DNA of 64,000 nucleotides. Origin: Cytophagaceae bacterium (lineage in GTDB: Bacteria; Bacteroidota; Bacteroidia; Cytophagales; Flexibacteraceae). Positions 42,846 to 50,877 of the stretch are shown here, one piece after another. The translations under genes and the position numbers were made by a program. The stretch spans positions 62,001 through 126,000 of the forward strand of contig CANGYH010000007.1 in NCBI GenBank assembly GCA_947458545.1. The letters run 5' to 3'. Positions within the stretch are counted from its first letter, which is position 1. Each line of letters opens with the position of its first letter. Under the pieces are notes generated by a model. It saw only the letters and a program-made list of their open reading frames with translations. It did no database searches and had not been told where the DNA came from.

Positions 42846-43640
42846 TTAACAGATAATTCGGGAAACATGTGCAAAGAAGAAACAGGCAGGGAAAAAGCGA
42901 TAATATTTATCTTCTTTGTTGCCATAATATCGTTTGGCTCTGTAGCCTTCTTTCAAAAACCAAAGGCTGCCCCAGTTTGGGCGATCACTAAACTCTCTAC
43001 CATAAAAGGTACCATTAGTCATCACTTCTGAAAGTGCATTTCTGTAGTAGGGATAGTCATTACAAAGAAGGGCACAGTTAGCTTCTATTTCCCTCATACT
43101 ATTATCTGAATCTGGTGTGTTGCCCCCAATCCATACAGTAACTGGCATAAAGGCAATTTTGTATCCACCCTCGAAACGCGTAAGCTCCTCACTTGTAATT
43201 CGCTGAAGTTGATCAAGCGCTTCAGTCCACTTATCAAAGGTACTTTTCTCCGGATTGGTGGTTTTACGGCCTGTTATCCATCCATGTTTAAGTTCTAGCA
43301 GAACATGGCGTTTGCTGTTTAATCGAATAAAGTAGTCAATAAAACCTCTGGTTTCTTCTCGCCCACTAGGTGAGCTACCATCAGATTTGGTTTGCCGAAA
43401 GGTCTCCCATTCCATCATAAACCTATCGGTCCGCTTGGCAATCCCAGGCATTATAAGGCTGTGTATACATTTCTCATTATTGGCAAAAGGAGGATGAAAG
43501 TCGGCTTCGTCATCCATCCATGAGTAAGAGTTGCTTACTATATCCTTTACCATTCCGCTGAGTAGTTCCTCTACGGACTCTCCATTACCTTGCCACCTTT
43601 TATCAAGACGGCTATCAAAAACTAACTCTTGTGTCCTCAT
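42846..43640 (-). CDS. PD-(D/E)XK-like protein of unknown function, repeat-flanked
   Basis: No named family recognised. From the ATG at 43640 the product has 264 aa. A candidate nuclease core is GFIDYFIRLNSKRHVLLELKHG, with D102 and E116-L-K118, followed by a helix DKWTEALDQLQRI; this fits the PD-(D/E)XK fold but is not proof. The C-terminus is rich in Tyr and aromatic residues. It is clearly AT-rich and lies between element S copy 2 and the solo S hairpin, like a cargo gene. Restriction or another defence role is only inferred. Confidence 0.55.
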   Translation of the reverse strand: MRTQELVFDSRLDKRWQGNGESVEELLSGMVKDIVSNSYSWMDDEADFHPPFANNEKCIHSLIMPGIAKRTDRFMMEWETFRQTKSDGSSPSGREETRGFIDYFIRLNSKRHVLLELKHGWITGRKTTNPEKSTFDKWTEALDQLQRITSEELTRFEGGYKIAFMPVTVWIGGNTPDSDNSMREIEANCALLCNDYPYYRNALSEVMTNGTFYGREFSDRPNWGSLWFLKEGYRAKRYYGNKEDKYYRFFPACFFFAHVSRIIC

Positions 43641-43697
43641 GCGCACATAGATAACCAATCGAAAAAAAACTTCCAAGAGGTATTTCTAAGTCCCCAG

Positions 43698-43724
43698 CTA
43701 AGCAAAGTCAGAGACTTTGCTTAG
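43698..43724 (+). repeat. Solo S-type hairpin
   Basis: CTAAGCAAAGTC-aga-GACTTTGCTTAG, a perfect 12-bp stem. It lies 57 nt upstream of the AT-rich gene start and matches the outer hairpin of element S. Confidence 0.8.
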
Positions 43725-43751
43725 CAAGTTCACTCTAAATCAACCCCATAA

Positions 43752-43795
43752 ACGACAAGAGCCAGAGCCGCACCTGCAGCTCTGGCTCTTGTCGT
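43752..43795 (-). terminator. Long perfect hairpin after sugar transporter gene
   Basis: A 17-bp perfect stem (43752-43768 with 43779-43795) and 10-nt loop, 19 nt past the transporter stop. T tract is weak, but the stem is exceptionally strong. Confidence 0.65.
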
Positions 43796-43814
43796 GTGAA
43801 GTAGGCCTCAACCC

Positions 43815-45071
43815 CTACACCTGCCCCGCCACCGGCTTGTGGCCCCGCAGGCCGTACCAGACGATGTAGGCATAGCACACCACCGGCAGCAAAAACGCCA
43901 CCTGCAGCGACTCCACATCGGCCAGCTTGCCGAAGAAGAGCGGCACCACCGCCCCACCGACGATGGCCACGTTGAGCAGGCCGGAGGCCTCCTCGGTGTG
44001 GCGGCCCAGGCCAGCTACGGCCAGGGTGAAGATGGTGGCAAACATGATTGAGTTCATGAGGCCCACGGCCAGCAGGCTGTACATGGCCAGCTCGCCGGTG
44101 GTAGAGATGGAGACCAGCACCAGGGCGATGGCCCCAATGGCATTGAAGGCCAGCAGCTTGCCGGGGTTGATCTTGTTGAGCAGGTAGGCACCGGCAAAGC
44201 GGCCCACCATGGCCCCGCCCCAGTAGTAGCTCACCATGTGGCCGGCGGCTTCGGCGCTCATGCCCATCACCGAGGGCGACTCCAGGTAGCTGACGATGTG
44301 GCTGCCGATGGCCACCTCGGCCCCCACGTAGGTGAAGATGCCCACGCAGCCCAGCACCAGGTGGGTGAAGTTCCACGCCCGGCGGCCGTCTTTGGCGGCC
44401 CCGTCTGCAAACGAGATCTTGGGCAGCTTGAGCATGGCCAGAAGCGCCGCAATAGCGACCAGCACCCCGGCGATGTAGAGGTAGGGAATCTGCACGGCCC
44501 GCACATCTACCTGGGCGGTAGGGTCTTTGGGCAACTGGCTCAAAATGAGGGCCGAGCCTACAAAGGGCGCAATGGTGGTGCCCAGCGAGTTAAACGCCTG
44601 CGTAAGCGTAAGCCGCGCCGGCGCAGACTGCGGCGGGCCCAGGATGGCCACATACGGGTTGCCCGCTACCTGCAGCAGCACAATACCCGAGGCCAGCACA
44701 AACAGCGAGCCCAAAAACAACCCGAACGACCGGCTGTCTGCTGCCGGAAAAAACAGCGCGCAGCCCAGCGCCGCCAGCAAAAAGCCCGCCAGCATGCCGC
44801 CCTTGTAGCCAATGGCATGTACCAACTTCCCCGCCGGGATGCCCATCACGAAGTAGGCCCCAAAGAAGCAGAGGTTGATCAGGTTGCCCTGCGTGTAGGT
44901 GAGCGAGAAGGCCGCCTTCAGGTACGGAATCAGGATGTCGTTCAGGCAGGTGATGAAACCCATCATGAAAAACAGCACCGTAAGCGAGGCCAGGGCCGAG
45001 GTGTAGTTCTGCCGCGGGGCCCCAGAGGCCTCAAGGCTGGCAGCTTGTGGAGTGGCAGACGCCAGAGCCAT
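43815..45071 (-). CDS. FucP-type sugar:H+ symporter (MFS)
   Basis: A 418-aa major facilitator with about 12 membrane segments. It matches the FHS/FucP-GluP family: FFMMGFITCLNDILIPYLK with the conserved Asn-Asp, GAYFVMGIPAGKLVHAIGYK, and VLLQVAGNPYVAILGP with the LTQAFNSLGT helix. Family members import fucose, galactose, glucose or N-acetylglucosamine with protons. No sugar-catabolic gene is adjacent, so the substrate is open. Starts beside a long repeat-rich non-coding stretch. Confidence 0.92.
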   Translation of the reverse strand: MALASATPQAASLEASGAPRQNYTSALASLTVLFFMMGFITCLNDILIPYLKAAFSLTYTQGNLINLCFFGAYFVMGIPAGKLVHAIGYKGGMLAGFLLAALGCALFFPAADSRSFGLFLGSLFVLASGIVLLQVAGNPYVAILGPPQSAPARLTLTQAFNSLGTTIAPFVGSALILSQLPKDPTAQVDVRAVQIPYLYIAGVLVAIAALLAMLKLPKISFADGAAKDGRRAWNFTHLVLGCVGIFTYVGAEVAIGSHIVSYLESPSVMGMSAEAAGHMVSYYWGGAMVGRFAGAYLLNKINPGKLLAFNAIGAIALVLVSISTTGELAMYSLLAVGLMNSIMFATIFTLAVAGLGRHTEEASGLLNVAIVGGAVVPLFFGKLADVESLQVAFLLPVVCYAYIVWYGLRGHKPVAGQV

Positions 45072-45189
45072 AAAAAGTAGGTAGGTGTTAGGTAGAGGAG
45101 ATAAAAATACCGAGGGCCACCAGGCCCAAGGCGTAAAAGTATGGCATGCGGAGGGTTATATGCCAAGATTTGCGGGGTTAAGGCGCGGG

Positions 45190-45568
45190 CCCAGGTCTCC
45201 CCAAGGGGTTGGTCCCGGTCTCCCTATGCGCTGGTCCCGGTCTCCTGACCGGGACCCACCCACGGAAGGCCCCGCGGTCTCCTGACCGCTGAAGGGGAGG
45301 GTGTGGGGTGCGGAACGACAGCTACGGGGCCACCCCCGGGTGGGGCCGCCCAAGGGTTTGAGGCCGCCCCAGGCTGAAGCCGTGGGGCAACTAGGATAGC
45401 GACGGCTAAAGCCGAACGCTTTTGCCCTCCGCCGCTCTCGCCAGCCTCAAGGCTGGTGCCTGGCAGGGCCGGAAGCGTCCCGCTTCCGCGCCGTTGGCGA
45501 AGAACGTCCCTTCCACGTACCTGGCCCGTGTACCAGGTCCCGGTTTGCAACCGGGACCTGGTACACGG
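45190..45568. repeat. Dense field of perfect palindromes
   Basis: The 558-nt gap between the transporter and the HNH gene has no gene. Hairpins: GGTCCCGGTC-tcct-GACCGGGACC (45233-45256), GCGGTC-tcct-GACCGC (45274-45289), GGCT-ga-AGCC (45372-45381), CGGCT-aa-AGCCG (45403-45414), CCAGCC-tcaa-GGCTGG (45441-45456), GGAAGCG-tcc-CGCTTCC (45471-45487), and a perfect 20-bp stem with 3-nt loop (45526-45545 with 45549-45568). A broken half copy of the first lies at 45211-45224. The GTCTC...GAC core recalls element S. Confidence 0.85.
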
Positions 45569-45629
45569 CTGCCGGTTTGTAACCAGCCCCAAAGTCAAAC
45601 GTCTTGTAGAAGCAAACCTGCCTAGACCG

Positions 45630-46790
45630 CTATATGTAGTACACCGCCGCTATGCAATTGAGCAGGCCACCTTTCTTGGCCAGAGCCTTGCAGTCGATGG
45701 ATTTTGCAGGTTTATTTAAGTGTTTTTCTATAAGCTCTCGCGCTGGTTCGTCTTTTTTATGGCCAAATTGTGGCACCAAGACCACATTGGGCAGCTCCAG
45801 GTAATTGATGTATAGGCCGGTGCAGTCGATGCCTTCTTTGTCGGCTTTGCGTGACACCTCGTAATAAGGAAGCTCTACCTGCTTCCATTTTTTGCCTGTC
45901 TGGGCATTCAGGGCCGGCACGGTCGTCGTATCCCCTTTACACACAAAGACAGTATCGTCGTTGATGATGCGCATATAGGTATCTATGTGGCCGGCATAAT
46001 CGTGTGCTTCGTAGGGTACCAGCACCACCTTTTTTGCTAGCGCATGGCAGAGTTGCTTATACAGCTCTGCGAAATCCAAGCTGTGATTGTCAATAAATAT
46101 CTTGGAAGTTACGAATGCAAATTCCCCGTGCAGCAGCACGTTGCCGCCATCTATGATCAAGTCGCTGTCCTTTTCCGTGTATTTAGACAAATACCTACTG
46201 TAATCCAGTGGATCCGTTTTCAGATTTACATAACGCTCCAGCCTTAAGTAGTCTGGATCGAATACAAACTGAACGAAAAGATTAGAATCAACCTGAATCC
46301 GGGCAAAATCCCGGATGAAGGGTTCTTTGCAACCGGATACCAGCGCGGTGGTGTAGCCATAAGATTTGATTGCCTCTAGAATTGCATTGTAGGTAAGAGG
46401 AAATTCAGTGTTTAACAAATCTGCAAACAGAATCTTTACGCTCCCCTTAGGGTGGAACGGCTTGGCACCCTTAAACTCTCTGCCTGCCTCCAGGATGGCG
46501 GCCTGGGCTTCTAACAGCCGATTGTAATAGTCTCGGATGCCTTTGGCCCAGTATGCCTTAAAGTCAACGGCGCTGACAATGTCGTTCTTGGCATTGTTGC
46601 ACAGGTAGCAAGCCTTGGCCAAATTGATCTCGTTCTTCTTGCCGGGCCTGAAGGGATCCAGGTGCTCGTTCTCCAGGGCTTTGCCCCGCTGATAACGCTT
46701 AGAGCGCAAAAAGCCGAAGGTGTGCAGGGCATTTAGTTCTTCTTGGGAGATGCCGCAATAGCAGCATTTGTCATGTGAAGTTATTTCCAT
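45630..46790 (-). CDS. HNH domain fused to agmatine-deiminase-like enzyme
   Basis: A 386-aa fusion. Residues 5-75 form a zinc-stabilised HNH-like domain: C9-x2-C12, E42-H43-L-D45, and N-L-A-K-A-C61-x2-C64-N65. Residues about 117-386 match the guanidine-modifying fold of agmatine deiminase and peptidylarginine deiminase: FIRDFARI with D161, DGGNVLLHGEF (214-224), AGHIDTYMRI with H268, GLYINYLELPNVVLVPQFG, and KKGGLLNCI with C379 as the catalytic Cys. All catalytic positions appear intact. I know of no described HNH/deiminase fusion. No partner gene is adjacent. It could be a defence effector, a toxin or a nucleic-acid-linked regulator; all are guesses. Confidence 0.75.
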   Translation of the reverse strand: MEITSHDKCCYCGISQEELNALHTFGFLRSKRYQRGKALENEHLDPFRPGKKNEINLAKACYLCNNAKNDIVSAVDFKAYWAKGIRDYYNRLLEAQAAILEAGREFKGAKPFHPKGSVKILFADLLNTEFPLTYNAILEAIKSYGYTTALVSGCKEPFIRDFARIQVDSNLFVQFVFDPDYLRLERYVNLKTDPLDYSRYLSKYTEKDSDLIIDGGNVLLHGEFAFVTSKIFIDNHSLDFAELYKQLCHALAKKVVLVPYEAHDYAGHIDTYMRIINDDTVFVCKGDTTTVPALNAQTGKKWKQVELPYYEVSRKADKEGIDCTGLYINYLELPNVVLVPQFGHKKDEPARELIEKHLNKPAKSIDCKALAKKGGLLNCIAAVYYI

Positions 46791-47286
46791 GCGCGTTTTT
46801 TGCCTGCAAGATGGCATAGCATCCAAAACCAGTCAAGAAAAATATTTATTATATTAATTATATATAATATATAGGGCTTAATGCGCTGACGGGGAGGTAA
46901 TTACATTCGTCGAAAATTTCACTTAGTGGGTTTCCTTTCCCGATGTGCTACAAGGTTTTGCCTGGGTTGTAAGGCGTAGGTGGTAGCTGGTATGTTCTTT
47001 ATATCTATTAAGTACTGGCAACCCCTGACCCCACAGACATTCCACTCTGGCAAAGTAGCCCCCAAGGCTTCCAGACCTACCAATGATTTGGCCAACGGTA
47101 CAGAGTCTCTCCCTCTACCCTGGCGCGGGTGAGGAGCCAGGGGTCGGGGGTTGCCCGATAGCCCGTTCAAGTTTCAACTTCCTGTTTTAACAACATTCCC
47201 TCTTGCATTGTACCTTAGCCGGTGCAGAAGCTAGGCCCGTGGCATAAGCCATCAAGCCGCTGCTTACCTCCCTGAATACGGATAAC
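46791..47286. other. Non-coding gap
   Basis: About 500 nt without a convincing gene. The left 80 nt are very AT-rich (TATATAATATATA-like), a plausible promoter region for the HNH fusion gene. A TACCTTAG near 47211 may be the -7 box of the downstream secreted-protein operon. Nothing else recognised. Confidence 0.4.
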
Positions 47287-48366
47287 ATGGCAAACCTATA
47301 CCGCGTGCTTTGTTGGGCCTTGGTGCTGGCATGGGCAGGCATGGCCCAGGCATGGGCGCAAGCCACGGTGTACCTGGCAGACGGGGCCCGCATACCGGGC
47401 CAGATACAACAGATTACGCGCAGCCATATAGAGCTTGTGCCAGACGGCCAGGCGGCCGTCCAACAGGTGCCCCGCGCCAAGGTGCTGGCCCTCTTCAACC
47501 GCAAGGGCGATTTCTTGCTGCTAGACTCTGCCAGCAAAGCGCCAGACTCGGTGGCCGTGCGCCGCTTCCTCAACCCCAACGACCCTGCCCTGGAGGCCGA
47601 CATCATCGTGGCCCGCAACGGCAAATCAACCGTGGCCCACATCACCGGCGAAGACATGAACCGCGTCTATGTAGAGGCCCGCGGCGGCGTCCGGTTCGAC
47701 TGGGAGAAGCAAAAGCTGGCCGCCGTCATTCGCAAAGACGGGCGGCACCAGGTCTTTGGGCCTATGGGGCCGCTCATGCCCGCCCTCCGCACGGCCTCGG
47801 CCGAGATGCCCACCCTCAAAGAGCAGGCCCAGACGATGAAACTCGTCAAAGTGCAGGAGGGCGACACAGACCTGCCCTTCGACAAAAACCTCTTTGAGCG
47901 CAAAATCCTCCAGAAGGTTGACGACCTGGGCCGCTACGTCCGCATCATCGCCGACAAGAAAACAGAGCTAGACGAGGCCAACCGCACCATCAACCTCGCC
48001 TGTGCCCTCTTCTTAGACGAAGACCGCCTCGTAGAGGTCACCCAACCCAACCGCGACAGCGAGCTCTACAAAATCCGACAGTACCTCAACAAGCTCAAGC
48101 TGCTGCGCTACCAAGACGTGCGGGTAAGCTGGTACAACGTGTCGTTCGTATCCAAGCTCCGCCTCGGGCCCGACGGGCGCTACTACGGCACCGTCAGCTT
48201 CGACCAGAAGTTTGAAGGCTACCAAGAGGGCAAGCTCGTCTATGCCGATAAGGTGCGCAAAAACATCGAGATCGTCGTAGACAAGTATAAGAAGGTGGTG
48301 GATGGCAAAGAAGAAGACGGCTGGGAGGTTTTCTTGTCTGACATTGGCGTAAAGCGCTCAGTTTAA
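47287..48366 (+). CDS. Secreted protein of unknown function, operon gene 1
   Basis: A 359-aa exported protein with signal peptide (1-25, cut after AQAWAQ). Residues 27-80 form a small beta barrel-like unit (VYLADGARIPGQIQQITRSH), a pattern also seen in LSm-like secreted domains. A second similar unit occurs at about 105-135 (DIIVARNGKSTVAHITGEDM). The C-terminal half is helical then beta-rich, ending SDIGVKRSV. No family name recognised. Its stop overlaps the next start by 1 nt, so the two are translationally coupled. Confidence 0.7.
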   Translation: MANLYRVLCWALVLAWAGMAQAWAQATVYLADGARIPGQIQQITRSHIELVPDGQAAVQQVPRAKVLALFNRKGDFLLLDSASKAPDSVAVRRFLNPNDPALEADIIVARNGKSTVAHITGEDMNRVYVEARGGVRFDWEKQKLAAVIRKDGRHQVFGPMGPLMPALRTASAEMPTLKEQAQTMKLVKVQEGDTDLPFDKNLFERKILQKVDDLGRYVRIIADKKTELDEANRTINLACALFLDEDRLVEVTQPNRDSELYKIRQYLNKLKLLRYQDVRVSWYNVSFVSKLRLGPDGRYYGTVSFDQKFEGYQEGKLVYADKVRKNIEIVVDKYKKVVDGKEEDGWEVFLSDIGVKRSV

Positions 48367-49247
48367 TGCAGAGAGCAAGCATGTGGCAACGGCTGGCAGG
48401 CTTTACCTGGGCGCTGCTTTGGGCATGTGGCTTGGCAGCTACGGCAAGCTGGGGGCAAAGCATCCCCGGTGTGCCCCTGCCGGGCAAGCCGCTCCAAAAG
48501 AAGTTTACCGCCTCTGTCGATCAGCTCGATGAGTTCATAGACCGTTTCAACCATAAAGACCCCATGTTCGTGGAGGCCTTCCCGAACCGGCCGCAGCGCC
48601 CCCTCTGGGCCGAGCGGGCGTTTCTGATCCGTACGCTCATCAACCCCAAGGCCCGGCTAGACCCCAAGGTGGTAGATGCGTTCGTCAAGCAGGTATCGGG
48701 CCCGCCCAGGGCCATTATGCTCAACCTAGAGGATAAGCATTGGTATGCTGCCCTGCAATGCCGCCTCGTATATGACGGCAAACCCGTTGTGGCCAAGCTG
48801 GTGCTGGGTTTTGAGCAAGACAGCAACGGCGTGCAAGCCTGGCGGCTGCGGGCCGTGCAGGCCGCATGGCTGGCAGAGGCAGGGGGTACCCCCGCCAACC
48901 TGGCCCAGGGCCGCCGCCGAGGCCTCAACCCGGCCAGCCATGGCAACGGGTTTATTGCCCTGCACCGCGCATTTGCCAGCGCAGATCGCTTTGGCGACAA
49001 CCTGTCTGACTCTGCCACCACCGATGCGCATTCCTTTGCCGGGCTGGTGGCCGCCCAACGCCTCAAGCTAGAGCGGGTGACGAAGGTCGTCTTCCACTTC
49101 TTGCAGGTAGATGGGTACGTCTTCAGCGTGGCAGACGTCACCGCCAAAGAGGGCGAGCCCAGCGGCTACCTCATCGGCTCGCTGGCCAAGGCCGGGGCCG
49201 AGGCCAAGCGGAAGTACCGGCAGGCCGGGCTGGCCCTGGCCAGGTAG
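48366..49247 (+). CDS. Secreted protein of unknown function, operon gene 2
   Basis: A 293-aa exported protein (signal peptide to about ASWGQ at 31). The mature part starts LPGKPLQKKFTASVDQLDEF with IDRFN, then a mixed region with WYAALQCRLVYDGKPVVAKL and VFHFLQVDGYVFSVADV, compatible with an NTF2-like or cystatin-like sheet, but no motif fixes a function. It is coupled to the preceding gene by a 1-nt stop/start overlap. The pair probably works together outside the inner membrane. Confidence 0.68.
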   Translation: MQRASMWQRLAGFTWALLWACGLAATASWGQSIPGVPLPGKPLQKKFTASVDQLDEFIDRFNHKDPMFVEAFPNRPQRPLWAERAFLIRTLINPKARLDPKVVDAFVKQVSGPPRAIMLNLEDKHWYAALQCRLVYDGKPVVAKLVLGFEQDSNGVQAWRLRAVQAAWLAEAGGTPANLAQGRRRGLNPASHGNGFIALHRAFASADRFGDNLSDSATTDAHSFAGLVAAQRLKLERVTKVVFHFLQVDGYVFSVADVTAKEGEPSGYLIGSLAKAGAEAKRKYRQAGLALAR

Positions 49248-49342
49248 CAATTGGGAGTGCCAATCATCGCACCGTTTCTGCCGCTGGTGTGCCTCCAGGG
49301 CCCGCTTGCCCAATAACTGCAGCCTCTAGCCAGGGCGGCTGG

Positions 49343-49350
49343 TATCTTTG
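49343..49350 (+). promoter_or_regulatory. -7 box of T9SS protein gene
   Basis: TATCTTTG, 42 nt before the ATG at 49393. No matching -33 element at normal spacing. Confidence 0.45.
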
Positions 49351-49392
49351 GCGGGTCCGTGGCTCTGTAAGAGAACGGCCCATTCACGCTTT

Positions 49393-50715
49393 ATGAGAAG
49401 TTTGCTAACCCTTTGCCTGGTTTGCCTGGCTATGGCTGCCCAGGCCCAAATACATCCTTCATTTCGCAAGCTGGCCCAAAGGGCCACCGAGGCCACGGGC
49501 CGCACCCGCCCGCAACCTACGCCCCGCCCACAGCTTAACGGTGATTTTGACATCTTTCTGGGCTCTGCCCGGCTGGGGCGGTCGGCGCAAATCAGCCGCC
49601 AAACGGGCGATAGCCTCCAGGGCTACACCAACGCCTACCTGGCACGCCTGAGCTACACCGCCGCAGGCCAGCCAGACACCATCTTGTACCGCGACTCAAG
49701 CTCTAATGCCATTATTGGGCGCCGCATCTTTGGCTACACCGCTACGGGCAAAGTAGCCTCCATACAAGACGAGGACAGCAACTTCGAGCCAACCTTCCGC
49801 GAGCTCTACACCTACGACGGACGCGACTCCGTTGTGCGTGAGGTCTCTCAACAGGCCGGGCCAGGAGGCATGTGGATGACGACCTTCGCCACCGCATACG
49901 GGCGCACCTTCGACGCGCAAAACCGGTTGACGGCCCAGATAGACTCTGGTTACGACGAGACAACAGGCCTATACGTGGCCAACTTCAAATTAGAGTTTTC
50001 TTATGCCGGGGCATCGCAGATGCCCAACCGGATTGATATCTTCGATACGGCGGCCGGCGCCTGGGAGCAGTCTGCACGGCTGGCCAACATCACCTGGGTA
50101 GATTTTACGCGTTTCCGCCCCGCACGGGCCGATTTGCAGATCCAGGCCCCAATCTTTGGATGGATTACACTCGGCCGGTTAGAAGGTGTATTGACGGGCC
50201 AAACCTACGTGCTTACCACCAACGAGCGCAGCAGCCCACTGGGCCCGCTAGAACCTTCTAGCCGCACCACAGAGACTGAAAATGCCCAGGGAGACCGAAT
50301 CCTCAACCGCGACGAGTCTTACGATGCTACCACCAGCACCTGGACCTTGTCGTTTGAAGAGGTGTCAACCCTGGCCTACAACCGCACCGGAGGCAACCTC
50401 AGCAGCCGCGAGACCATTGTAAGAGGGGGCTTCGGCCCGGCCACCCTAGAGCGTTTCTTGTTTGCCGATGCCGCAACGGCTGCACGCCCCACCACGCACA
50501 TTGCAGCCCTGGAGGTGCGCCCCAATCCGGCCTCTGGCCAAACCTGGGTCTATGGTCCTATGGGTGCTGCCGCACAACTCTACACGGCCACAGGCCGGCT
50601 GGCGCGCCAGTTTACGCTGCAGCGCGGCGGCACCTTGCTGCCGCTGCAAGGGTTGCCCGCAGGCATGTACTATGTCCGCGTAGGCCGCCAGAGCCTGCGC
50701 CTGGCAGTCCAGTAG
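49393..50715 (+). CDS. Secreted protein with T9SS sorting tail
   Basis: A 440-aa protein from the ATG at 49393 (signal peptide MRSLLTLCLVCLAMAAQAQ). The body contains YD/RHS-like beta units (GYTNAYLARLSYTAAGQPDT, IFGYTATGKVASIQDEDSNF) that resemble Bacteroidota proteins built of repeated text-like beta hairpins. The C-terminus is a type A sorting domain: LEVRPNPASGQTWVYG, LYTATGRLARQF, LPAGMYYVRVGRQSLRLAVQ. Predicted surface protein; function unknown. Confidence 0.78.
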   Translation: MRSLLTLCLVCLAMAAQAQIHPSFRKLAQRATEATGRTRPQPTPRPQLNGDFDIFLGSARLGRSAQISRQTGDSLQGYTNAYLARLSYTAAGQPDTILYRDSSSNAIIGRRIFGYTATGKVASIQDEDSNFEPTFRELYTYDGRDSVVREVSQQAGPGGMWMTTFATAYGRTFDAQNRLTAQIDSGYDETTGLYVANFKLEFSYAGASQMPNRIDIFDTAAGAWEQSARLANITWVDFTRFRPARADLQIQAPIFGWITLGRLEGVLTGQTYVLTTNERSSPLGPLEPSSRTTETENAQGDRILNRDESYDATTSTWTLSFEEVSTLAYNRTGGNLSSRETIVRGGFGPATLERFLFADAATAARPTTHIAALEVRPNPASGQTWVYGPMGAAAQLYTATGRLARQFTLQRGGTLLPLQGLPAGMYYVRVGRQSLRLAVQ

Positions 50716-50743
50716 TGTCTTAACCCCCTGACAGGATTCTACT

Positions 50744-50772
50744 CCCCCTCTCCCCTGGAGGGGGAGAGGGGG
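50744..50772. repeat. C-rich/G-rich palindrome
   Basis: CCCCCTCTCCCC, TGGA loop, GGGGGAGAGGGGG. It lies just after the T9SS protein gene and may act as terminator. This type of sequence occurs as a dispersed repeat in many bacterial genomes. Confidence 0.7.
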
Positions 50773-50835
50773 CTGGGGGGTGAGGGGGTGCGTCCCTTGC
50801 ACAGGGGGCAGGCCTGCCGTCGCTTTTTAGGCAGG

Positions 50836-50843
50836 TACCTTTG
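50836..50843 (+). promoter_or_regulatory. -7 box of YheT-like gene
   Basis: TACCTTTG, 34 nt before the GTG at 50878. Confidence 0.5.
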
Positions 50844-50877
50844 CCCTGGAAAAACCCTGTGGTGTATCAGCTGGCCT

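Noticed and set aside
45224-45719. Open frames in the palindrome field
   Set aside because: They arise from GC-rich repeats and lack protein-like composition.
46919-47170. 83-aa minus-strand frame in the 46.8-47.3 kb gap
   Set aside because: No signature, no promoter, and low-complexity composition.
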